The translations under genes were made by a program, and so were the position numbers. This document shows, in pieces, positions 14,961-23,543 of a DNA stretch of 64,000 nucleotides; the first letter of the stretch is position 1; each line of letters starts with the position of its first letter. The DNA is from Sphingomonas naphthae. Its GTDB lineage: Bacteria; Pseudomonadota; Alphaproteobacteria; Sphingomonadales; Sphingomonadaceae. Below the pieces are notes generated by a model. That model did no database searches. It was not told where the DNA came from and worked only from the letters and a program-made list of their open reading frames with translations. The stretch is taken from assembly GCF_028607085.1 (NCBI RefSeq), contig NZ_CP117411.1, forward strand, positions 1,550,001 to 1,614,000, written 5' to 3'.

Positions 14961-16669
14961 CTAACGTGCCCACATGGTCGACCGCTTGCCCGGATTGGCG
15001 CAAGCGGCTGAAGGCTCGCCGATCGCTGATCCCGTTCGACCCGCTGTTCCCGGATGTGGCCGACGCCAAGATGGCGCTGTTCACGTCGCTCCGGCTGATG
15101 GACGTGACCGGGCAGCCCACGATCGGGGAATCGTGCGACACCTGGCTCCTCGACTTCGTGCGGGCAGTGTTTGGCGCATACGATGCGGCTACCGGCCACC
15201 AGCTGATCCGCGAGTTCCTGCTGCTCGTGTCGAAGAAGAACACCAAGTCGACGATCGCGGCCGGCCTGATGGTGACCGAACTGGCGATGGGCTGGCGGGA
15301 CGAGGATGAAAATCTGATCCTCGCGCCGACGAAGGAGGTAGCGGACAACAGCTTCAAGCCCGCCGCCGCGATGATCCGCGCCGACGCAGACCTGAGTGAC
15401 CTTCTGCACATTCAGGATCACATGAAGCTCATCACCAACCGCACGACCAAAGCCACGCTGAAGGTGGTTGCGGCCGATAGCGCGACGGTCTCGGGAAAGA
15501 AGGCCAGCCGCGTTCTGGTCGACGAGCTATGGCTGTTCGGGAAGAAGGCCACCGCCGATTCCATGCTGAAGGAGGCGACAGGCGGGCAGGTTTCGCGGCC
15601 CGAAGGCTACACCCTGTTCCTGACCACCCAGTCGGACGAGCCGCCGAAGGGCGTGTTCAAGAAGAAGCTCGCCGAATATCGCGACATCCGCGACGGCAAG
15701 ATCATCCGGCCACACAAGCTGCCGGTGCTGTACGAGTTCCCGAGCGAGATGTTGAAGGCGGGCGACCACCTCGACCCGGCGAACTTCTATTACACGAACC
15801 CCAACCTTGGCCGATCGGTCAGCCAGGATTGGCTGGAGGAGCAATTCACCGACGCCCAGGCCGCCGACATGGCTGAGCGGCAGGTGTTCTTCGCCAAGCA
15901 TTTGAATGTCGAGATTGGCGTCGGCCTGCATCACGACGCGTGGGCTGGTGCCCCGCATTGGGCGAAGGCGACTGTCTCGCCCGAGGTATGGGACGGCTCG
16001 CTCGCGCATTTCCTCGAGATCGTCGAGGTGGCGGTCGCTGGCATCGACGGCGGCGGCCTGGACGATCTTCTCGGCCTCACGCTGTTGGGCCGCCTTCGTT
16101 CGGACCCGCGCATCTGGCTTTCGTGGTCGCATGCCTGGGCACAGCTGGACGTGTGGGAGCGGCGCAAGGACATCGTCTCCGCACTCGACGGCTTCATTGC
16201 CGACGGCGACCTGACCAAATGCGACGACCCCACCGCTGACCTGCGGGGCGTCGCCGACATTCTGCAACAGGTTTTGGAAGCGGGGCTGTTCCCTGGCGCC
16301 TTCGCCATCGGTCTCGACCCTCATGGCGTGGCCGCTCTGATCGACGAGTTGGTGGCCCGAGGCTTCACCGACAAACACCTCAACGCCGTCGCGCAGGGCT
16401 TTCGGCTGAATAGCGCCGTCATCGGCAGCGAGCGAAAGCTCAAGGATGGAACGCTTCGCCATGCCCGCCAGCGCCTCATGGATTGGTGCGTCGGCAATGC
16501 GAAGGTCGAGCAGAGAGGCAACGCCGTGCTCATCACCAAACAGATCGCCGGCAAGGCCAAGATCGATCCGCTGATCGCTCTCTTCAATGCCGTCATGCTC
16601 ATGAGCCGCAACCCGGAAGCGGCCGGCGGCGGCGTCGACGACTTCATCGCTCAGATGAAGGCGGCCTGA
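14948..16669 (+). CDS. terL: Terminase large subunit
   Basis: 573 residues from ATG 14948, which lies inside the IS right end; the ancestral start was probably GTG 14966 (VPTWSTACPDWRKRLKARRS). The ATPase domain has a Walker A-like VSKKNTKSTIAAG and Walker B VLVDELWLFG. The C-terminal nuclease domain starts with AGIDGGGLDDLLGL, whose Asp is a metal ligand. Terminase_1 family, cos or headful packaging motor. The IS has displaced the original ribosome site (GAAGG in the end of terS), so translation may be reduced. Confidence 0.88.
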   Translation: MQTRPNVPTWSTACPDWRKRLKARRSLIPFDPLFPDVADAKMALFTSLRLMDVTGQPTIGESCDTWLLDFVRAVFGAYDAATGHQLIREFLLLVSKKNTKSTIAAGLMVTELAMGWRDEDENLILAPTKEVADNSFKPAAAMIRADADLSDLLHIQDHMKLITNRTTKATLKVVAADSATVSGKKASRVLVDELWLFGKKATADSMLKEATGGQVSRPEGYTLFLTTQSDEPPKGVFKKKLAEYRDIRDGKIIRPHKLPVLYEFPSEMLKAGDHLDPANFYYTNPNLGRSVSQDWLEEQFTDAQAADMAERQVFFAKHLNVEIGVGLHHDAWAGAPHWAKATVSPEVWDGSLAHFLEIVEVAVAGIDGGGLDDLLGLTLLGRLRSDPRIWLSWSHAWAQLDVWERRKDIVSALDGFIADGDLTKCDDPTADLRGVADILQQVLEAGLFPGAFAIGLDPHGVAALIDELVARGFTDKHLNAVAQGFRLNSAVIGSERKLKDGTLRHARQRLMDWCVGNAKVEQRGNAVLITKQIAGKAKIDPLIALFNAVMLMSRNPEAAGGGVDDFIAQMKAA

Positions 16670-18042
16670 TGGGGATCGGCACGTGGGTCGGTTCGGCCCT
16701 GCGCTATTTCGGGACCGGCAGCGGCGAGAGCGGCAAGCTGTCGGGTGCGGCGGAAGATGAGCCCACCCGGATCAAGATCAAGTACGGCAGCCAGATCGAC
16801 ACCGGCGGCGAGGTCGTCAACCAGCGCAGCACGTTGGGACTATCCACCGCCTGGGCGTGCGTGACGCTCAAGTCCGAACTGTGCGGCGCGATGGGCGTGG
16901 GCGTGTTCGAGAAGAAGGCCGGCGGTCGCATCGCCCGGCCAGATCACTGGCTTTCGGATCTGGTCCACGAGGAACCGAACCGCGATCAGACGCCCACGGA
17001 GTTCTGGGCGGCGATGGTCGCCTGCATCGACCTGTGGGGCAATGGCTACGCCGAAAAGGAAACGCTGGGGAAGCGCACCACGGCGCTGACACCGCTCGCG
17101 CCGCAGCTGGTCACCTGCCGCCGCAGTCGGGACACCGGGGAACGGGAGTATGTCTATCTCGATCGCGGCAAGGCCGAGGTCATGCCGGCGGAGAAGGTGC
17201 TGCATCTTCGCGGGATGACGCTCGGAGGCGATGTCGGCCTCTCCGCGATCGAATATGGCCGCCGCACGATCGGCGGCGCCAATGCCGCCAACCGCGTTGC
17301 CGCGTCCACCTTCGCCTCCGGTCTGCAACTGGCCGGCTTCATGGAGACGGGATCGACCAAGCTCTCCCCCGATCAGCGGGCCGACCTGATCGAGATTTTC
17401 GACAGCTTCACAGGGCAGGCGATGCGCGGCCGAATCGTGCCGCTTGAGAAAGACTTCAAGTTCCAGGCGCTGAAGATGAACCCGGCCGAGGTCGAGTTGC
17501 TCGCGTCACGAGGCTGGGATGTCGAGGAACTGTGTCGCTGGTTCGGCATGTTGCCGATGCTGATTGGCCACGCGGCCAAGGGGCAGACGATGTGGGGCAG
17601 CGGCATCGAGCAGCTTCTGCTCGGCTGGCAAACCCTGCGGCTCAACCCCCTCCTCCGCAAGATCGAGCAGTCGATCAAGCTCCAGCTCCTGCCCCGCGAA
17701 GAGCGCAAGACGATCTACCCCGAGTTCAACCGCGAAGCGATGCTCGCCGCTGACAGCGCCGCGCGGGCGGCGCTCTACAGCGCGTTCGGACAGAACGGCG
17801 TGATGACGCGCGGCGAGATGCGCAGCCGGGAAAACCTGCCGACCATGGACGGCGACGACTTCCTGACCGTGCAGTCCAACCTCATCAAGTTGGCCGACCT
17901 CGGCAAGGCGCCCAGCGCCGAGCAGGGCGCGCGGTCGGCGCTCATGAACATGCTCTTCGGCGGCGATGTGGAAGCCGTGATCGATGCCCGCGTGAAGGCC
18001 GCGATGATTGGCCACAACGGCGGCCCGAAGCTGGAGGACTGA
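16669..18042 (+). CDS. HK97-type portal protein
   Basis: 457 residues. ATG 16669 overlaps the TerL TGA. Portal landmarks are QRSTLGLSTAWACVTLKSEL near the N-terminus, then MVACIDLWGNGYAEKE, VLHLRGMTLGG and the clip/crown helices around LGWQTLRLNPLLRKIEQSIK. The dodecameric portal forms the DNA channel at one capsid vertex. It is followed two bases later by the prohead protease, the standard HK97 order. Confidence 0.92.
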   Translation: MGIGTWVGSALRYFGTGSGESGKLSGAAEDEPTRIKIKYGSQIDTGGEVVNQRSTLGLSTAWACVTLKSELCGAMGVGVFEKKAGGRIARPDHWLSDLVHEEPNRDQTPTEFWAAMVACIDLWGNGYAEKETLGKRTTALTPLAPQLVTCRRSRDTGEREYVYLDRGKAEVMPAEKVLHLRGMTLGGDVGLSAIEYGRRTIGGANAANRVAASTFASGLQLAGFMETGSTKLSPDQRADLIEIFDSFTGQAMRGRIVPLEKDFKFQALKMNPAEVELLASRGWDVEELCRWFGMLPMLIGHAAKGQTMWGSGIEQLLLGWQTLRLNPLLRKIEQSIKLQLLPREERKTIYPEFNREAMLAADSAARAALYSAFGQNGVMTRGEMRSRENLPTMDGDDFLTVQSNLIKLADLGKAPSAEQGARSALMNMLFGGDVEAVIDARVKAAMIGHNGGPKLED

Positions 18043-18043
18043 C

Positions 18044-18748
18044 ATGGCAATGATTTCGAGCTTCGGTCGCAAGCACAGCGGCGCTCTCAAGGTCCGCGAC
18101 TTCGACCTGACCACCAAGTCGGTCGGCGATGACGGCACGTTCGACGGCTATGGCTCGGTCTGGGATGTCGTCGACAGCTATCAGGAGGTCGTGGCACGCG
18201 GCGCCTTCACGGAGAGCCTCGCGGAATTGAAGGCCAAGGGCCGCCCGGTGCCGGTGTTGTGGCAGCATAACGCCCGGCAGCCGATCGGGGCCTGGACCGA
18301 CCTGATCGAGGACGATCACGGCTTGGCGGGCAAAGGCGAACTTCTGATCGACGAGGTGGCGCTGGCGAAAGAGGCGCACGCCCTGATGAAGCGCCGGATC
18401 GTGACCGGCCTGTCGATCGGCTATTGGGTTCGCGAGAGCAGCTACGACGAAAAGACGGGCATCCGCACGCTCACCAAGCTGGACCTCGTCGAAATCAGTC
18501 TCGTCACCTTCCCCGCCAATGATGACGCTCGCGTCGAGGCGGTGAAGTTCAAGCTCGCCCACGGCGAACTGCCCACGGATCGAGAAATGGAGAAGTACCT
18601 GCGGGAGGCAGGCTTCTCGAAAACGCGCGCCGCCGGCCTCGTCAGCCACGGTCTCGCGGAACTGCGTCGGAGGGAGTCCGATCGCGAAACGACGATCACA
18701 CCGGCCCTGAAAAGCCTTTCGGACACCCTGGCCAGCTTCAAGCTGTAA
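18044..18748 (+). CDS. HK97-type prohead protease
   Basis: 234 residues from ATG 18044. Core motifs are SVWDVVDSYQEVVARGAF at the start, the catalytic His in WQHNARQPIGAW and the catalytic Ser in TGLSIGYWV. The C-terminal 60 residues (EKYLREAGFSKTRAAGLVSH) are a linker/self-cleaved tail. It removes the delta domain of the capsid protein during maturation. The capsid gene follows 26 bp later. Confidence 0.9.
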   Translation: MAMISSFGRKHSGALKVRDFDLTTKSVGDDGTFDGYGSVWDVVDSYQEVVARGAFTESLAELKAKGRPVPVLWQHNARQPIGAWTDLIEDDHGLAGKGELLIDEVALAKEAHALMKRRIVTGLSIGYWVRESSYDEKTGIRTLTKLDLVEISLVTFPANDDARVEAVKFKLAHGELPTDREMEKYLREAGFSKTRAAGLVSHGLAELRRRESDRETTITPALKSLSDTLASFKL

Positions 18749-18774
18749 GCCGCTCCACCAAGGAAAAATCTACC

Positions 18775-20049
18775 ATGAACATGATGACTTCCGCTGCGGC
18801 CATGGCCGCCGGCGCGACCCCGCTCGTCCGCGCGCCCGTTCCTGAGTTCGGCCGCAAGGATGGTGGCGAGCCGGACGCCAAGTCGATCGAGCAGCTTCAA
18901 AAGCAGCTCAGCGAGACGCTCGGCGAGGTGAAGGAGTTCGCCAAGGAGTTCCGCGCCAAGGATCGCGAGGGCACCAAGGTCGACACCGAGACCAAGGAGA
19001 AGGCGGACAAGGCGCTTTCCGAACTGACCGGCCTGCGGGGCGAGATCACCGAGCTTTCGCAGAAGCTGGCGCAGGGCCGCCGAGGCGGCGACGACGCGCC
19101 CGAACTGAAGTCGCTCGGTCACGAGGTCGCCAATCATGACGACGTGAAGTCGTATGTCGAGGGCGGCTGCAAGGGCACGATCGGCTTCTCGGTCAAGGCC
19201 GTGACCAGTGCCTCGGGTTCGGCCGGCAACCTCATCCGCCCCGATCGCCAGAGCGACATCGTCACCATGCCGCGCATGGGGCTGCGCGTGCGCGATCTGC
19301 TGACCCCCGGCCGCACCGAGGGCAACTCGATCGAGTATGCCTACCAGACCGTCCGCACCAACAACGCGGCCGGCACGGCGGAGGGCGCGCAGAAGCCCGA
19401 GAGCAACTACGGCTGGGATGTCGCCCAGTCGCCCGTCAAGACGATCGCGCACTGGGTGCCGGCGTCGCGGCAGGCGATGGACGATGTCCCGCAGTTGGAA
19501 AGCCTGATCGACGGCGAACTCCGCTGGGGCCTCGACGATGCCGAGGACGCCGAACTGCTGCTGGGCGACGGCACCGGCCAGCACCTTAACGGCCTCTATA
19601 CCCAGGCGACCGCCTATGCGGCTCCCTCGGGTGTCACGGTCTCGGGCGAGACCCGCATCGATCGCCTGCGGCTGGCCATCCTTCAGGTCGAGCTTGCCGA
19701 CTATGCGCCGGACGGCATCGTGCTTCACCCGACCGCCTGGGCCGGCATCGAACTGACCAAGGATGCGGCGTTCGGCTACATCTTCGCCAACCCCCAAGGC
19801 GTCGCCGGGCCGGTGCTGTGGGGTCGCCCGGTCGTGTCGACCAAGCGGATCGGCGCGGGCAACTATCTGACGGGCGCCTTCAAGCTCGCCGGCCAGATCT
19901 TCGACCGGATGGATACCGAGGTCCGCATCTCCGATCAGGACCGCGACAACTTCATCAAGAACATGCTCACGATCCGCGCGGAAAAGCGGCTGGCGCTCGT
20001 CGTCCGCCGCCCGGCCGCGCTCGTGAAGGGCAACTTCACCGGCCTTTAA
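18775..20049 (+). CDS. HK97-type major capsid protein
   Basis: 424 residues. The first 105 residues are a charged coiled coil (KSIEQLQKQLSETLGEVKEF onward), the delta scaffolding domain. The HK97 fold starts near residue 120 and includes PRMGLRVRDLLTPGRTEGN, AHWVPASRQAMDDVPQLESL, GDGTGQHLNGL and ending KRLALVVRRPAAL. Cleavage should fall around residue 105-130. A strong rho-independent terminator follows, so capsid mRNA can be produced in excess over downstream genes. Confidence 0.93.
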   Translation: MNMMTSAAAMAAGATPLVRAPVPEFGRKDGGEPDAKSIEQLQKQLSETLGEVKEFAKEFRAKDREGTKVDTETKEKADKALSELTGLRGEITELSQKLAQGRRGGDDAPELKSLGHEVANHDDVKSYVEGGCKGTIGFSVKAVTSASGSAGNLIRPDRQSDIVTMPRMGLRVRDLLTPGRTEGNSIEYAYQTVRTNNAAGTAEGAQKPESNYGWDVAQSPVKTIAHWVPASRQAMDDVPQLESLIDGELRWGLDDAEDAELLLGDGTGQHLNGLYTQATAYAAPSGVTVSGETRIDRLRLAILQVELADYAPDGIVLHPTAWAGIELTKDAAFGYIFANPQGVAGPVLWGRPVVSTKRIGAGNYLTGAFKLAGQIFDRMDTEVRISDQDRDNFIKNMLTIRAEKRLALVVRRPAALVKGNFTGL

Positions 20050-20059
20050 TCCCCAGCCT

Positions 20060-20089
20060 CCGGGGCGCCCTCACCGGCGCCCCGGCTTT
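20060..20089 (+). terminator. Rho-independent terminator after capsid gene
   Basis: CCGGGGCGCC (20060-20069) pairs perfectly with GGCGCCCCGG (20076-20085) around a 6-nt loop CTCACC, followed by CTTTTC. It lies 10 bp after the capsid stop codon. Partial termination would set the capsid to tail-gene ratio. Confidence 0.75.
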
Positions 20090-20147
20090 TCCCATCGCTC
20101 ACGGCGCCCGTGCCGCGCGCGATGCGAGAAGCTGAAGGAGATCGACG

Positions 20148-20429
20148 ATGTCGAAGAACGCTTTTGTCCTGGACGATCACTACGGCGACGACGGCGCCGC
20201 GCGCGAAGGCATGATCCTGCGCGATATGGCCATCGGCCGCTTCAACGAACTGGAGAAGAAGGGGCTCGTTCGCGAGGCCTCCTCCGAGGAAGTCGAGAAG
20301 GGTTACCAGCCCTCGATCGATGCCGACCCGTCCAAGGATGCCGAAGGCGAAGGCGACGGCGAGGGCGAGAAGGATGCGCCGAAGCCGGCGAACAAGGCCG
20401 CGCCGAAGCCCGCGAATAAGGCGGCCTGA
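20148..20429 (+). CDS. Small acidic phage head protein (hypothetical)
   Basis: 93 residues. N-terminal MSKNAFVLDDHYGDDGAARE and GMILRDMAIGRFNELEKKGL form a small folded part. The C-terminus is a low-complexity tail of DAEGEGDGEGEKDAPKPANK repeats with a duplicated PKPANKAA. It lies directly after the capsid gene, where decoration or head-completion proteins are usual. ATG follows GAAGGAGATCGACG. Role inferred from position only. Confidence 0.6.
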   Translation: MSKNAFVLDDHYGDDGAAREGMILRDMAIGRFNELEKKGLVREASSEEVEKGYQPSIDADPSKDAEGEGDGEGEKDAPKPANKAAPKPANKAA

Positions 20430-20432
20430 TCG

Positions 20433-20747
20433 ATGGCCCGCTCTGCGCGCCGCTCGCGCGGCTTCGTCTGCGTGCCGAAATTTTCGGTGGCGCCGTCGAT
20501 CACCGGCACGGCCAAGAGCGGGCAGACGCTCACGGGCGCCAGCGGCACGATCGTCGATGGCGTCATCGCGGCGCGCCAATGGCGGCGCAACGGTGTCGCC
20601 ATCAGCGGCGCGACCGCCGCGACCTATGTCTTGCAGGCCGCCGACATCGGCACTGTCACCACCCTCGCTGTCACCGCGACCAATGCACGGAACGGGGCCA
20701 ACACGGTGACCGCCGTGTCAGCCCCCACCGCCACGGTCATCGCCTGA
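20433..20747 (+). CDS. Ig-like domain phage protein, possible capsid decoration protein
   Basis: 104 residues. After a basic N-terminus the protein reads SGQTLTGASGTIVDGVIAAR, QWRRNGVAISGATAATYVLQ, AADIGTVTTLAVTATNARNG. The QWRRNG...GATAATYVL...GTVTTLAVTATN pattern is a bacterial Ig-like fold often found on phage capsids and tails. It follows the capsid block and precedes the connector genes, so surface decoration is plausible. Function not proven. Confidence 0.62.
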   Translation: MARSARRSRGFVCVPKFSVAPSITGTAKSGQTLTGASGTIVDGVIAARQWRRNGVAISGATAATYVLQAADIGTVTTLAVTATNARNGANTVTAVSAPTATVIA

Positions 20748-20749
20748 CG

Positions 20750-21304
20750 ATGCGCGTCGTCGTCATCACGCCGCCTGCCCCGGTCGTCACCTGGGATCAG
20801 GCTCGCGCTCAGCTGAAGCTGGAGGCGGATGACGATCGGCGCACACACGTCGAGGGCCTCGTTGCCGCCGCCACGGCGCATCTCGACTGCGAAACCGGTT
20901 GGATGGGACGCGCTTTGGGGGAGCAGACGCTGGAAGCGCGCTTCGACGGCCATGAGGCGGGCCATTGCGTGCGCCTGCCCTATCCGCCGGTCATTGCCAT
21001 CGAGAGCGTCATCTATCTCGATACCAGTCGCACCGCGATCACGGCCGATCCGAACAGTTACGAGGTGTTCGGCGCCGATCTGTCGGCGGACGGCTCTCCC
21101 CCCTGGACGGGCTGCCATGTCGGCCGCGAGGTGCTGCGGGTTCGGTATCGAGCTGGCTATCCCGACGGCATCCCGCCGCAGGTTGCCGTCTCCATCCTCA
21201 TGATCGTCGAGGATCTGTTCATGGGTCGCGCTACCAAGCCGGAGGATGCGCCCTCGGGCAGCCTCATCGGCGCCATGCTGGAGACGTTGCGCGTATGGCG
21301 ATGA
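20750..21304 (+). CDS. Head-tail connector protein (gp6-like)
   Basis: 184 residues from ATG 20750. Typical gp6-like pattern: PPAPVVTWDQARAQLKLEAD at the start, HVEGLVAAATAHLDCETGWM, a beta segment, VRYRAGYPDGIPPQVAVSIL and LMIVEDLFMGR near the end. These dodecameric adaptors attach to the portal and seal DNA in the head. It is followed by the other connector genes with tight overlaps. Confidence 0.82.
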   Translation: MRVVVITPPAPVVTWDQARAQLKLEADDDRRTHVEGLVAAATAHLDCETGWMGRALGEQTLEARFDGHEAGHCVRLPYPPVIAIESVIYLDTSRTAITADPNSYEVFGADLSADGSPPWTGCHVGREVLRVRYRAGYPDGIPPQVAVSILMIVEDLFMGRATKPEDAPSGSLIGAMLETLRVWR

Positions 21305-21672
21305 TTCCCCGCGCGCGGCTCAACCGCCGCGTCCGCTTTGAGGCAAAGGCACGCCCTGGCGGCCGAGGGAAGGCCGGGCAGGAAACGTGGACACCTGTCG
21401 CGATCCTCTGGGCCGAGCTTCAGGATGCGCTGCCCAGTCGCGGCGAACGCCTCGCCGAGGGCCTGACCATCGCAACCCGCCCCTCCCGCTTGCGGCTCGA
21501 CTATCGCGCCGGCCTCACCTCGGACATGCGCGTCCTGCTGCTGCGCAAGGATGGCGCCGATTATGTGGTGGATCGAACCATGGCGATCGTCGCCGGCCCG
21601 GCCGAACTCGGCGAGCGCGACGCGATCGAGTTCATGGTCGCCGACTATTCGACCAGCGGCACCGGCGCATGA
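21295..21672 (+). CDS. Head closure / head-tail joining protein
   Basis: 125 residues from ATG 21295 (ATG 21301 is also possible; GGAGACG upstream favours the first). MAMIPRARLNRRVRFEAKAR opens, with ETWTPVAILWAELQDALPSR and RPSRLRLDYRAGLTSDMRVL following, the SPP1 gp16-like small beta-barrel seen in head closure proteins. Position between gp6-like and gp10-like genes supports the assignment. Confidence 0.75.
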   Translation: MAMIPRARLNRRVRFEAKARPGGRGKAGQETWTPVAILWAELQDALPSRGERLAEGLTIATRPSRLRLDYRAGLTSDMRVLLLRKDGADYVVDRTMAIVAGPAELGERDAIEFMVADYSTSGTGA

Positions 21673-22199
21673 CATCCGCCGACAAGGTTCTGGCGGGTGT
21701 TCACGCCTTCCTCGGCAATATGATCCAGAACCTTGAGCCGAAGGTGCTGCGCGGCGCGCTGAAGGAGGGGGCCGAGGTCATCGCGGCCGGCGCGCGCGAG
21801 AACTGCCGATCGGACGAGGTGCGCGCCACCATCAAGACCAGCAGCCGTGCCGAACCCGGCATCGTGGTCGCCAAGGTGCAGACCAAGGGGCCGGGCGCCT
21901 ACATGGCCCCTTGGCTGGAGCATGGCACCGATCCGCACTTCATCAGCGTGGATGACAGCCAGAGCGGCGGGATGACCGTGCGCCGGATCAATCGCACGAC
22001 CAAGGAGGCGCTGATGATCGGCGGCGCTTTCGTGGGCACGACCGTATTCCACCCCGGCGCCAAGCCCTATCCGTTCATGCGCCCCGCCGCCGACACGCGC
22101 GCCGACATGGCGATCGAGGCCGTCGCCGGCCACATCACGAAGCATCTCACCAAGGAGGGGCTGGCCGGCCCCGCCCCCGCCGCCGAGCCGGACGAATGA
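21669..22199 (+). CDS. HK97 gp10-like tail-completion protein
   Basis: 176 residues, ATG overlapping the previous stop. Landmarks are VLRGALKEGAEVIAAGAREN, APWLEHGTDPHFISVDDSQS and the family ending GAKPYPFMRPAADTRADMAI. The PYPFMRPA motif is diagnostic of HK97 gp10 proteins, which help join head and tail. Overlaps the DUF3168-like gene by 4 bp. Confidence 0.85.
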   Translation: MTSADKVLAGVHAFLGNMIQNLEPKVLRGALKEGAEVIAAGARENCRSDEVRATIKTSSRAEPGIVVAKVQTKGPGAYMAPWLEHGTDPHFISVDDSQSGGMTVRRINRTTKEALMIGGAFVGTTVFHPGAKPYPFMRPAADTRADMAIEAVAGHITKHLTKEGLAGPAPAAEPDE

Positions 22200-22600
22200 G
22201 CGCGGTCGAGATCATCGGTGCGGTGCTGGCGGCGGACGCTGCATTCGTCGCCGCCGTGCCGGAAGGCCAGTTCGACTATTGGGATTTGCCGCAGGGCACG
22301 CCCCTGCCGTCGGTGTTGCTCACGGAGATCAGCCGCGTCGAGCCGCCGGCGCTGTCGGGAAAGACGTTGGGGCCGGTCATCGAGCGCATTCAGGCGACGG
22401 TGCGGGCGAATAGCGGCGAGGAACGCAAGGCCATCCTCGACCTGATCCGGGACGCCTGTCGCGGGCGCACCGGGACGATCGCCGGGTGTCTCAACGTCGC
22501 GGTGCTGCTTGCGGGCGACGGACCCCAGTTCAAGGACGCCGACGCCGCCATCTATATCGGCAGCACCGACCTGCGCGTCAGCTTCATCAAGCCCGCCTGA
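22196..22600 (+). CDS. DUF3168 tail terminator-like protein
   Basis: 134 residues. MSAVEIIGAVLAADAAFVAA, then GTPLPSVLLTEISRVEPPAL and RIQATVRANSGEERKAILDL match the DUF3168/gpU-like tail terminator that caps the tail tube at the head end. Terminal IGSTDLRVSFIKPA is the last beta strand. Canonical position before the tail tube gene. Confidence 0.78.
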   Translation: MSAVEIIGAVLAADAAFVAAVPEGQFDYWDLPQGTPLPSVLLTEISRVEPPALSGKTLGPVIERIQATVRANSGEERKAILDLIRDACRGRTGTIAGCLNVAVLLAGDGPQFKDADAAIYIGSTDLRVSFIKPA

Positions 22601-22625
22601 ACACCTTCACCTCTGGAGAACGACC

Positions 22626-22928
22626 ATGAAACGTCACGCCGTGGCGCTGCGCGCCTTCACCCATGCCGACGACAGCTTCCAGGCCGGGCAGACCATCCTC
22701 AACATGGAGCCGACCCGCTTCACCGATTGGTCCGCGCCCGGCGTGGACCTCGTGCGCGAGGCGACCGAGGCCGAGGTCGCGAAGGCGAAGGGCGGCAAGC
22801 CCACGACCGCCAACGCGCCCAGGACGATGCCGACGACCAAGCGCCCGGCCAAGAAGGCCGCCCCCGCTCCCGCTCCTGTCGCGGAGCTCGCGCCCCTGCC
22901 CATCCCCGAGGGTGACGCCACCCTCTGA
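22626..22928 (+). CDS. Small hypothetical tail-region protein
   Basis: 100 residues. MKRHAVALRAFTHADDSFQA, GQTILNMEPTRFTDWSAPGV, DLVREATEAEVAKAKGGKPT form a small folded head. The second half is a low-complexity Pro/Ala/Lys tail (KRPAKKAAPAPAPVAELAPL). Similar in style to the acidic protein after the capsid. ATG follows CTGGAGAACG. Two compact hairpins (TTTGCCC/GGGCAAA and CCCGC/GCGGG) follow between 22929 and 22970. Confidence 0.55.
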   Translation: MKRHAVALRAFTHADDSFQAGQTILNMEPTRFTDWSAPGVDLVREATEAEVAKAKGGKPTTANAPRTMPTTKRPAKKAAPAPAPVAELAPLPIPEGDATL

Positions 22929-22988
22929 TCGCTTTGCCCGCCGGGCAAAAACCCCCGCTGACGCGGGTCACCACCCAGGAGAAACGAG

Positions 22989-23438
22989 ATGACCTCTTCG
23001 ACTTCGGCGGGCTCGACGATCGGCCTTGTGCTGGCCGCACCCGCCACCTTCGACGCCGCCGGCTATGCCGCGCTGTCCTTCACGCTGGTCAACGGCGTGG
23101 AGAGCATCCCCGCCTTCGGCGCCCAGGTGCCGGTCAACCAGTTCCAGCCCCTCGCCGGCCCGGTCGAGAAGCATAAGGGGCCGCCGAACTACGGCTCGCT
23201 TCAGGTGCCGATGGCGCTGGACGATGCCGACGCCGGCCAAATTTTGCTGCGCGCCGCCGCCGAGCCCGACAACAACGCGCAATATTCGTTCTGCGTGACC
23301 TATCCGACCGGCGCCAAGCGGTATTTCCGTGGCCGCGTCTTCGGCTTTCAGGAGACGCCGGGTTCCGCGACGAACGTGCTGATGGGCACCTCGACAGTGG
23401 AGATCAACACGAAGATCATCCGCGCGCCGGCCCCCTGA
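22989..23438 (+). CDS. Major tail (tube) protein
   Basis: 149 residues. A beta-rich protein with GVESIPAFGAQVPVNQFQPL, GPVEKHKGPPNYGSLQVPMA, LDDADAGQILLRAAAEPDNN and FCVTYPTGAKRYFRGRVFGF, a pattern of siphovirus tail tube proteins. It precedes the chaperone pair. Its monomer hexamerises around the tape measure. AGGAGAAACGAG upstream is a good ribosome site. Confidence 0.8.
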   Translation: MTSSTSAGSTIGLVLAAPATFDAAGYAALSFTLVNGVESIPAFGAQVPVNQFQPLAGPVEKHKGPPNYGSLQVPMALDDADAGQILLRAAAEPDNNAQYSFCVTYPTGAKRYFRGRVFGFQETPGSATNVLMGTSTVEINTKIIRAPAP

Positions 23439-23543
23439 TCCTGATCCGGCGCCCGCGACGCCGGCCTACCCCATGCTCCGGCCCGTCCCGTCTGTCGCGG
23501 GCTGCGGGCGGGTCGGGGCACCACCTCCCGCGAAGGATATACC

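Noticed and set aside
18442-19797. Minus-strand open frame of about 450 codons over protease and capsid genes
   Set aside because: Both plus-strand genes are unmistakable HK97 proteins; the antisense frame is compositional.
22924-22970. Terminator between tail genes (TTTGCCC/GGGCAAA and CCCGC/GCGGG hairpins)
   Set aside because: The first stem is followed by A residues, not T, and the second has no T tract on the coding strand.
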